Source of the DNA: Cytophagales bacterium
GTDB taxonomy: Bacteria > Bacteroidota > Bacteroidia > Cytophagales > Cyclobacteriaceae
DNA length: 29,739 nucleotides
Assembly (NCBI GenBank): GCA_027317105.1
Contig: DAHVFH010000002.1
Location: 1 to 29,739 of the forward strand
Reading direction: 5' to 3'
The notes under the pieces: model-generated
What the model was told of the DNA's origin: nothing
What the model saw: the letters and a program-made list of their open reading frames with translations, nothing else
Database searches by the model: none
Part shown: positions 23,476-29,739 of the stretch, piece by piece
Position numbering within the stretch: position 1 is the first letter of the stretch
How the letters are laid out: every line of letters starts with the position of its first letter
Program-made: the position numbers and the translations under genes

Positions 23476-25104
23476 ATGAGACAAGCGTTTTTATTTTTTA
23501 TCGTCCTCTTTCTTTTTTCTTTCAATGCGGCAAAGCAAAAATTTGATGTAATTCTTCGCCACGGGCTAATTTATGACGGCCTTGGCGGGAAACCTTTTCA
23601 AGCCGATGTCGGAATCAATGCGGATACCATCGCGTTCATCGGAGATTTAAAACAGGCAACCGGAAAAACTGAATTTGAAGCCATCGGCCTGGCCATCGCT
23701 CCGGGCTTCATCAACATGCTCAGCTGGGCAGACGGCTCGCTACTAAAGGATGGCCGTTCCATGAGTGATATCAAACAAGGTGTAACGCTTGAAGTCTTTG
23801 GGGAAGGTTGGAGCCCGGGGCCACGAAAAAAGAAGAATGCCAACGACTCTTCGTGGGAATCTTTGGGTGATTACTTCGACTATCTCGAAAAGAAAAAAGT
23901 GAGCCCTAACTTCGCGTCATTTGTTGGCGCCACCACTGTAAGAACGTATGTGTTGGATTTTGAAAACCGTAAGCCAACGCACGAAGAACTTGTGCAAATG
24001 AAATCATTGGTCGAAAAGGCCATGAAAGAGGGTGCCATGGGAGTGGGGTCTTCGTTGATTTATGCACCTGCCGACTATGCCTCCACCGAAGAACTCATTG
24101 AACTTTGCAAAGCGGCCTCGGCTTATGGCGGCATGTATATTACCCACATGCGAAATGAAAGCGACAATATTTATAATGCCTTAAACGAAGCTTTCCGCAT
24201 CGCTAAAGAGGCCAACATCCCCACAGAAATTTATCACCTGAAAATCAATAACACCTGGAATTGGACTAAGGCCGATAATGTTATTGCAAAAATCGACAGT
24301 GCTCAAAAAGCGGGCTTAAAAATCACTGCAGACATGTACACCTACAACGCCAGCGGGACAGGGCTTACCGCTCGCATCCCTACATGGGTGCAAGAAGGTG
24401 GCATCAGTGCCCTGTGCGATAGGTTAAAAGATCCATCGGTGAGGGAAAAGGTAATTCAGGAACTTGAATCCGGCATCCCTTCTCGAAACTCTGACCCAAA
24501 GGATGTAATGATCCTTGGTTTCCGAAAAGATTCTTTAAATAAATTATATAAAGGAAAAAGGTTGAATGAAATCGCCCGCTTACATGGGAAAAATGCCAAT
24601 GAAACCATGCTTGATCTGATCATTGCTGATCGCTCCTCCATTCCAGCAATATTCTTTTTAATGGCAGAGTTGAATGTGAAGCGCATGTTACAGCTGCCTT
24701 ACGTTAGCATTTGCTCTGATGCTGCTTCTATTCCGGCAGAAAAGCCTTTTACGAGTAGTGGTACTCACCCGCGCGCCTATGGGAGTTTTGCGCGCTTACT
24801 TGGCAAATATGTTCGCGATGAAAGAATAATGAAACTAGAAGAAGCCGTGCGTAAACTCTCCTTCTTACCTGCATCCAATTTAAAAATTAAAAAAAGGGGG
24901 AGTCTAAAAATTGGAAACTATGCAGATGTCGTTGCCTTTGACCCCACAAAAATAAAAGACAATGCTACCTTTGATAGACCCCATCAGTATGCCACTGGTG
25001 TGACGTATGTTTTTGTAAATGGTGTACTCGTTTTAAAAAATGGAATTCACACCGACGCTAAACCCGGTCGGTGCGTTCGTGGTCCGGGCTTTGTTAAAAG
25101 GTAG
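23476..25104 (+). CDS. Exported amidohydrolase, N-acyl-D-amino-acid deacylase family, altered metal site
   Basis: A 542-residue amidohydrolase-fold protein with a signal peptide (MRQAFLFFIVLFLFSFNAA). It shows the small composite beta-domain (FDVILRHGLIYDGLGG; later GNYADVVAFDP and the C-terminal VFVNGVLVL) around a TIM barrel. The D-aminoacylase-like residues His224 (THMRNES), His254 (IYHLK) and the Asp in SICSDA are conserved. The first-strand HxH of the family (normally after APGFID) is replaced by Met-Leu-Ser-Trp-Ala (APGFINMLSWAD, 75-86), and the usual Cys ligand (NCG) is replaced by Glu110 (FGEGWS). I recall the same PGFINMLSWA form in many proteins labelled D-aminoacylase, so it is a subfamily trait rather than decay. 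Substrate unproven; last gene of the sucA-odhB run. Confidence 0.8.
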   Translation: MRQAFLFFIVLFLFSFNAAKQKFDVILRHGLIYDGLGGKPFQADVGINADTIAFIGDLKQATGKTEFEAIGLAIAPGFINMLSWADGSLLKDGRSMSDIKQGVTLEVFGEGWSPGPRKKKNANDSSWESLGDYFDYLEKKKVSPNFASFVGATTVRTYVLDFENRKPTHEELVQMKSLVEKAMKEGAMGVGSSLIYAPADYASTEELIELCKAASAYGGMYITHMRNESDNIYNALNEAFRIAKEANIPTEIYHLKINNTWNWTKADNVIAKIDSAQKAGLKITADMYTYNASGTGLTARIPTWVQEGGISALCDRLKDPSVREKVIQELESGIPSRNSDPKDVMILGFRKDSLNKLYKGKRLNEIARLHGKNANETMLDLIIADRSSIPAIFFLMAELNVKRMLQLPYVSICSDAASIPAEKPFTSSGTHPRAYGSFARLLGKYVRDERIMKLEEAVRKLSFLPASNLKIKKRGSLKIGNYADVVAFDPTKIKDNATFDRPHQYATGVTYVFVNGVLVLKNGIHTDAKPGRCVRGPGFVKR

Positions 25105-25199
25105 GCAGTACGAAGTGGGCCATAAACAGTTAGCAGTAGGCAAAGAGCAGTGGCGGAATGCCTAAGTACCACCTAAACATGTCCACACGTCAGCACATC
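25105..25199. other. Convergent intergenic gap with degenerate short repeats
   Basis: Between the amidohydrolase and the response regulator genes the sequence contains loosely repeated TAGGCAGT/GCAGT units (25103-25111, 25127-25136, 25145-25151) and no clear terminator stem. A weak 6-bp repeat TAGGCA/TGCCTA spans 25137-25167. Nothing coding is seen. Confidence 0.3.
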
Positions 25200-25952
25200 T
25201 CAAACCACTTTCTTTCTGATTTGTTTAGCGTAAGTACGGCTGACCGGAAAGCTTTTTCCACTTTGCATTTTGACCACCATTCCACCATTAAAATGTCGTT
25301 CTATTTCTTTAAGAAAATTAATGTTGACGATCGTGGAACGATGAACACGGATAAAAATGTCCGGATTCATAATTTCTTCCAATTTTCCAATGCCCGAAGA
25401 ACTTACAAACTGATCGCTTTTGGTAGTGATGATCGTATAATCACCCGATGCTTCAAGGTGTAGAATTTCTACTACGGCAAGGCTGAAAAGTTTTTCTGAT
25501 TTCTGAACAAAAATATGCGCGTCATAGCTCGTTCGTTCCCGCACTGGCCTTAAGCTTCCAAGCAAATCTTCCAAGTTGCCGGCTTCCATCTTTTTTCTGG
25601 TTTGTGCTCGCTCAACGGCCACCTTAAACCGCTCGGCATCAAGTGGTTTTAAGATATAGTCCACTGCATTCTTTTCAAAAGCCTGAATCGCATATTGGTC
25701 GTAGGCCGTTGTGAAAATTACATACGGTTCATGAACAATTTCATCCAACACATCAAAACCGGTCATCCCAGGCATCTGCACATCCAAAAAAATCAAATCG
25801 GGTTTTAGTTTGTCGATTAGCGTCACCCCTTCTGCACCGTTACTCGCTTCTCCCAAAACTTCGATCTCAGGAAAATTTTCAAGGAATTCTTGAAGTAATT
25901 CGCGAGCGAGTTTTTCGTCATCAATGATCAAGCATCTTGTTTTATTATTCAT
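25200..25952 (-). CDS. LytTR-family response regulator
   Basis: A 250-residue two-domain regulator. The receiver domain (about 5-120) has the acidic pair Asp11/Asp12 in IIDDE, phosphoacceptor Asp57 (FLDVQMPGMTG), conserved Thr/Ala (FTTAYDQYA) and Lys (YILKPL). The C-terminal LytTR DNA-binding domain (about 145-250) is recognisable from HIFVQKSEKLFSL, EASGDYTII, FIRVHRSTIVNINFL and the terminal SRTYAKQIRKKV. It binds DNA after phosphorylation by its partner kinase, encoded just upstream with a 4-nt ATGA-type overlap (25949-25952), so the pair is translationally coupled. Target genes unknown; the divergent gene at 27197 is a nearby candidate. Confidence 0.93.
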   Translation of the reverse strand: MNNKTRCLIIDDEKLARELLQEFLENFPEIEVLGEASNGAEGVTLIDKLKPDLIFLDVQMPGMTGFDVLDEIVHEPYVIFTTAYDQYAIQAFEKNAVDYILKPLDAERFKVAVERAQTRKKMEAGNLEDLLGSLRPVRERTSYDAHIFVQKSEKLFSLAVVEILHLEASGDYTIITTKSDQFVSSSGIGKLEEIMNPDIFIRVHRSTIVNINFLKEIERHFNGGMVVKMQSGKSFPVSRTYAKQIRKKVV

Positions 25953-27070
25953 AGGTTTATTTTTTCTAAGGTAGGTTTTTCTGTTCGCACAAATATTTTT
26001 TTATCTTCAATAAAAAAGTTGACGGAATAACCTTTCTCATTAGTCCTAACCCGTAGGCAAGACTGTGGCCCAAAATAACTTTTCAGGCGAAGGTCGGTAT
26101 TGGCCATGCCTATTCCACTCGAACTTCCATCCATCACATTTTTGGCATTCACCCCGAGTCCATTGTCCTTTACTTCAAAAAATATAATACTGCCCGACCT
26201 CCTCACCGTTAGTGAAATTTTGCCTCCCTCTGCTTTGGGGCCAATGCCATATTTCACCGAATTTTCGATCAACGGTTGCAGGATCATCGGAGGCACTTCT
26301 GTATTCAGACAAGTGGGATCAATATCTCGTTCGAAGTGCAAACGATCACCGAATCGCACTTGTTGTATGCGCACATAATTTTCGATGAATTCAATTTCTT
26401 TAGAAAGTTTCACCAATTCTTCACTGTGGGCATCTAACGCATAACGGAAAACATCTGAAAGTTGGGTAATTACTTTTCGTGCCTGTTCCTTACTGCTGTG
26501 AATTAGTGTGCTGATAGAATTAAGCGTGTTGAAAAGAAAATGAGGATTAATTTGCGACTTCAATAACGATATCTGCATTTCACGGTTTTTAATGGCTAAC
26601 TCACTTCGCTCCTGCTCTTGTTTTTGCAGCCCTTGAAAATACCTGATGACATAATAAACGCCTACCGTGATAATGTATTGATCGTGAAAACGCAAGGCCT
26701 CCCAACTCAAGAGCTCAATCATGTATTCTTTCCAATGATCAAAATAAACTAACCCATCCATGTAGTCATTAAAAAAATAGGAAAGGGTACCCATCGTAAT
26801 AAAAAAGAGAAAAAGCCCTATTACATGGCCGATTATCTGCACAACAGATCTGAAATTCATTAACCAATGTGACCAAAGAAAAATAAGGATGATAAAAAGG
26901 CAAAGAGCTTCAAAAAGAAACAGCGCATTCCATAAAACGTAATTAGCCGGGTTGACAAAATTCCACTCGATTATAGCACTCGTTGTGAAATTGAGAAAAT
27001 ACCATAAGCAGATCAGCCCATAAGCGCGTTTCCATATTTTTGGTATCCGATCAAGAATCTTCAAGACCAT
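25949..27070 (-). CDS. LytS-type membrane sensor histidine kinase
   Basis: A 373-residue kinase from the ATG at 27070 (MVLKILDRIPKIWKR); the frame is open to 27133, so a start 21 codons earlier is possible. The N-terminal half has about four hydrophobic membrane segments (residues about 18-140) with no recognisable extracellular sensor. A short coiled-coil linker (QKQEQERSELAIKNREMQ) leads to the His_kinase domain with SQINPHFLFNTLNSIS (His177 in this numbering), then the GHKL ATPase with N-box LQPLIENSVKYGI and G-box EVKDNGLGV, SGIGMANTDLRL. This NPHFLFN architecture belongs to LytS/YehU-type kinases that pair with LytTR regulators, as here. The signal sensed is not evident. Confidence 0.92.
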   Translation of the reverse strand: MVLKILDRIPKIWKRAYGLICLWYFLNFTTSAIIEWNFVNPANYVLWNALFLFEALCLFIILIFLWSHWLMNFRSVVQIIGHVIGLFLFFITMGTLSYFFNDYMDGLVYFDHWKEYMIELLSWEALRFHDQYIITVGVYYVIRYFQGLQKQEQERSELAIKNREMQISLLKSQINPHFLFNTLNSISTLIHSSKEQARKVITQLSDVFRYALDAHSEELVKLSKEIEFIENYVRIQQVRFGDRLHFERDIDPTCLNTEVPPMILQPLIENSVKYGIGPKAEGGKISLTVRRSGSIIFFEVKDNGLGVNAKNVMDGSSSGIGMANTDLRLKSYFGPQSCLRVRTNEKGYSVNFFIEDKKIFVRTEKPTLEKINL

Positions 27071-27196
27071 AAATTCTGCTTTAAAGTTAAACAATCGAAC
27101 CGAATGCCGATCAGTGACAACTTTAGGCGACAAACAGCATTTTTTAGCGGTTTAAAAAACTCTATCCATTTCACAAAATCGTAACTTTCGACCGGG

Positions 27197-28402
27197 ATGA
27201 AAATATTTTTCTTTTGTTGGTTGATCCTTGTTGTGACTGCGCTCCACGCGCAACAGATTACTATTTCAGGAAAAGTGGTAGATATTCAAACCAAAGAGGC
27301 ACTTCCTTTCGCATCCGTAGGGGTTAAAGGCAAACCAATAGGTTTAATTTCCAATGCCCAAGGCGGCTTCGATTTTCATATTCCTGTTGATATGCGTAAT
27401 GATATTCTTGTAGTGAATATGCTTGGGTACGCACCTTATGAAGCGCCCGTTTGGTCTTTAATCAATGACAAGCCCGTGGAGATCGAGATGCAGGCTGCTT
27501 CCATCTTACTAAAAGAGGTTGTGGTCATCGACTCTTTAAAGGCTGGAGAAATACTACGATTGGCACTTACAAAAGTTGAAGAAAATTATCCCATGAAACC
27601 CTTTCAATTGGACGGATTTTATCGAGATGTAAAAAAATTAGGAGGCACCTATATTTCACTTTTAGAGGCAGCCGTAAAAATTTACGATGAAGATTATAAC
27701 TCCCCACGCAACAAATTCAAATTAAGAGAACGGGTTGCCTTAGTGGAAGTACGGAGAAGCCTTGGCTATAACAGCAAGTTCACCGAATTCTTTGATAAAG
27801 ATAATTTGCTCGAGGACTTATTGCTCAATAACAACATTCGCTATCGTCAATTCCCTGAAGAGGAAGTTTTTTTTAAAAGTTTGGAACTTGAGGACGATAC
27901 TCAATACAATGGGCGAGAAGTTTTTGTTGTCGCCCATACGCATGATTATTTACTTCGCGTGTATATTGATAAAGAAACCTATGGCATTCTGCACCTAGAT
28001 TATTCCAATGACCATCAGGAAGCCTTAGAAAAGAGACGCGGGCTTGAAAGCCGTTTCGTTAAAAACAAACGCACGCTGGACTTCAAATCCTTTGAAGGAA
28101 AATTATTTTTGAATTACATTCTGGTGACCTCGCAAATTAATTGGTACGATAGCAAAACAGGAAAATTGAAATTTGAAACAGAATTGCAACGGCAATTATT
28201 GGTCAACCACATTCATCCAAAACCAGCAGAACGGATTAGTTTATCGCAGAAGATGCGAAACTATGGATTGCAATATCAAGATCAGCCGTACAACAAAAAA
28301 TTCTGGGACAATTACAACGTGATAAAGGAAAGCCCCTTAGACAAAAAAATAATTGAAGATTTAGAAAAAGAGCTTCCCTTAGAAAAGCAATTTAAGGACT
28401 GA
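27197..28402 (+). CDS. Exported carboxypeptidase-regulatory-like domain protein, function unknown
   Basis: A 401-residue protein with a signal peptide ending near HAQ (MKIFFFCWLILVVTALHAQ). Residues about 21-105 form a CarboxypepD_reg-like beta-sandwich (TISGKVVDIQTKEALPFASV, SNAQGGFDFHIP, NMLGYAPYEAPV). This is followed by LLKEVVVIDSLKAGEILRLAL, then a long domain with no motif I know, seen in many Bacteroidota proteins after this type of N-terminus (NYPMKPFQLDGFYRDVKK). No barrel strands or plug are present, so it is not a truncated TonB-dependent receptor. It is divergent from the LytS/LytTR pair across 126 bp (start at 27070) and is bordered by an insertion-sequence remnant downstream. 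Likely periplasmic or surface; role unknown. Confidence 0.75.
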   Translation: MKIFFFCWLILVVTALHAQQITISGKVVDIQTKEALPFASVGVKGKPIGLISNAQGGFDFHIPVDMRNDILVVNMLGYAPYEAPVWSLINDKPVEIEMQAASILLKEVVVIDSLKAGEILRLALTKVEENYPMKPFQLDGFYRDVKKLGGTYISLLEAAVKIYDEDYNSPRNKFKLRERVALVEVRRSLGYNSKFTEFFDKDNLLEDLLLNNNIRYRQFPEEEVFFKSLELEDDTQYNGREVFVVAHTHDYLLRVYIDKETYGILHLDYSNDHQEALEKRRGLESRFVKNKRTLDFKSFEGKLFLNYILVTSQINWYDSKTGKLKFETELQRQLLVNHIHPKPAERISLSQKMRNYGLQYQDQPYNKKFWDNYNVIKESPLDKKIIEDLEKELPLEKQFKD

Positions 28403-28460
28403 TCAAAAAAAACTTTCATTTTTTAGCTTCGGCCAATAACTCTGCTCCTGTCTTCCGCAC

Positions 28461-29681
28461 TGGGACACCCATTTTAGAAATTGAACAGTTTAGCTAGGGC
28501 TTTCTGTTCCTCATTGAGCAATAGACACGGGTTAGTATTTCGTTGGATTTTGGCTTTTGAGCTCCTAGGCAATAAATTGTCTTTGCGACCTCTATAGCCT
28601 TTTCAGGGCTTAGTCTGATTTTACCTCTTTAAGCTGCCTGTCCAGTTCTTTATAGATCTTATAAGCAACAAAGGCAATACAAATATGGGCTTCTATCCGG
28701 TGAGGTAATTGATGATAGATGGGCCTGATTTTAATATCACTTTTTGCAACCCTAAATGCATTTCTATTCTCTATAAATGGCCGTAGTTGCTGATAATGTC
28801 GTCTTTGGTCAATGTGGTGTTGGTGAGGTATCCTTTTAACCCGTCCCATTTTTTGTCCAGTTCGATTTTAGCCTTATCCAAAACCACTTCTACCTCTCCG
28901 GTCATTTTTAAAAACTTATTGTAGCCTTTGTTGTTGACCTGCGCTTTGGTCAACCGTTTTGTCCGGATTAGTTTTTCTAATTTCATCAGGCCCCTTTGCC
29001 GGTTGGCATCGTCTTTCTTGGCCCTGCTATCTGAATAACTGATCACGATTTTATTTAGCTCATCTTTTTGAATGATGCCGCTTTCTCCATTTTTTAGTTT
29101 TAATGCCAGGATTTTATTTTTTACAGCGTTTGATTCATTTTTTATCCTTGCCCCTAAAATGTACTGGCAACGGTTCTGTTGTAAAGCTTCCATATTTTTA
29201 TTGGATAACAATCCGGCATCGGCAACGATCACCAGGTTTTGAAGCTTATACTTGCGTTTGAAGAGGTTGACTACGGGGAGCATGGTGTCGCCTTCAAACT
29301 TGTTGCCTTCGTAAATTTCATAGGCTAGGGGGTAGCCACCGGTGCTGACCAGTAGCCCTAAAACAATTTGCGGACAAGGGGGCTTGCCATCTTTGGAGTA
29401 ACCCGTCTTGCGCAGGGTATCCTCTTGTTCAATTTCAAAATAAAGCGTGGTAAGAAAATGATCAAAGTCAAATTCTAAACCTTGTTGCTTGTTGATCCAC
29501 AGCCCACCTTCTTTAAACAACTTCTCGATCCTCTCTTTGTCCGGAGAGCTTCCTATCGTTTTATAACTTTATACTGGCCAGAAGATTTATCGATGATCTG
29601 AATGCTTACCAAGCCACTCTTATTTTGTTTTCGCCTTACAAACATGATAGCAAAGGTAAAACCAAGACCTTGGGACACCCA
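28461..29681 (-). mobile_element. Decayed IS1634-type insertion sequence
   Basis: The segment holds a broken IS1634-like transposase gene flanked by two copies of TGGGACACCCA (28461-28471 and 29671-29681). That 11-mer is nearly its own reverse complement (8 of 11), so the copies can serve as imperfect terminal inverted repeats. The left copy lies 2 bases past the transposase stop; the right copy lies 25 bases upstream of its ATG. No target-site duplication is evident in the flanks. At about 1.2 kb it is shorter than complete members, in line with the internal deletion seen in the protein. Boundaries are inferred. Confidence 0.7.
28474..29645 (-). pseudogene. IS1634-family transposase, degraded (four frameshifts, one nonsense codon, internal deletion)
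   Basis: Read by eye across frames, the protein starts at ATG 29645 (MFVRRKQNKSGLVSIQIIDK) and ends FNF-stop at 28474-28476. Damage: a one-base loss in an A-run (T-run 29559-29562 on the plus strand) after SGQYKVIK; an internal gap where about 100 residues normally precede TTLYFEIE, removing the first catalytic Asp; TAG (28771-28773) where family members have Trp in NYxHLW; a one-base loss at about 28761-28763 before NAFRVAKSDIKIRPIYH; another near 28612 before LSPEKAIEVAKTIY; and another near 28519 before LNEEQKALAKLFNF. VADAGLLS (second catalytic Asp) and RIEAHICIAFVAY remain readable. The expected protein order is from my memory of the family; the element cannot make an active transposase. 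Confidence 0.85.
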
Positions 29682-29707
29682 ATCCAATCATCAAAAGTGC
29701 GTTTTTA

Positions 29708-29733
29708 TTAGCAAAAACTTGGATTTTTGCTAA
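29708..29733. terminator. Hairpin at the right window edge, possible terminator
   Basis: A perfect 10-bp stem (TTAGCAAAAA 29708-29717 with TTTTTGCTAA 29724-29733, loop CTTGGA) lies outside the insertion-sequence remnant. The T-rich arms resemble a terminator for a gene beyond the window on either strand, but no T-run follows the stem. Confidence 0.35.
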
Positions 29734-29739
29734 ACCTTA

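Noticed and set aside
25100..25170. Possible CRISPR-like or tandem repeat from TAGGCAGT units between convergent genes
   Set aside because: Units are few, irregularly spaced and degenerate, with no spacer structure and no cas genes.
28771..29520. Treating the 249-codon frame as an intact transposase or a programmed-frameshift gene
   Set aside because: The upstream true start (29645), the lost first catalytic Asp, the TAG at a conserved Trp and further losses downstream show decay, not programmed frameshifting between two ORFs.

Overview
The window reads as a chromosomal segment of a Bacteroidota bacterium, most likely a cytophagalean. The evidence is a set of family habits seen together: an oversized NusB, ribosomal protein S16 with a long charged tail, a carboxypeptidase-regulatory-type TonB-dependent receptor, LytS/LytTR two-component genes, a DUF1573 lipoprotein, absence of Shine-Dalgarno sequences, and promoters of the type TTG/TTTG - about 19-21 bp - TAnnTTTG. 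Species cannot be named from the sequence alone. Almost all of the window is coding, and no CRISPR array, rRNA, prophage or island was seen.

Layout. 1-2465 (minus): start of a YbbR/CdaR-like gene (cut by the window edge), a terminator, then a nusB-ytxH-DUF1573 cluster read right to left. 2604-6964: two ABC exporter half-transporters on opposite strands with a small outer-membrane beta-barrel gene between them. Their nucleotide-binding motifs are complementary (Asp after Walker B in one, LSVGQ signature in the other), the signature of one heterodimeric MdlA/MdlB or BmrC/BmrD-like exporter. 7208-10495: a 1,095-residue Oar-like TonB-dependent receptor with a strong terminator. 10719-13206 (minus): an SDR dehydrogenase and an L-arabinonate-dehydratase-type IlvD/Edd enzyme, apparently one operon. 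13334-14614: a FadI-like thiolase, followed by tRNA-Lys(CTT).

14803-18219 (minus): a secreted M1-family zinc peptidase, then rimM and rpsP, with an intrinsic terminator-like hairpin between rpsP and rimM. 18455-25104 (plus): a tight run of sucA, odhB (two lipoyl domains), a VanY-like M15 peptidase and an amidohydrolase of the N-acyl-D-amino-acid deacylase family with an altered metal site. 25200-27070 (minus): LytTR response regulator and LytS-type kinase overlapping by 4 nt. 27197-28402 (plus): a secreted carboxypeptidase-regulatory-domain protein. 28461-29681: a decayed IS1634-type element whose transposase carries four frameshifts, one nonsense codon and an internal deletion.

Functionally the window is mostly housekeeping (transcription antitermination, ribosome maturation, TCA cycle, beta-oxidation, envelope). 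No convincing unknown defence or mobile system was found. The best leads are the convergent heterodimeric exporter enclosing a beta-barrel gene, the sucAB-linked D-amino-acid hydrolase pair, the rpsP-rimM attenuator, and a possible dispersed two-hairpin repeat at 10557-10643. No stretch longer than about 240 bases lacks a gene or named element.
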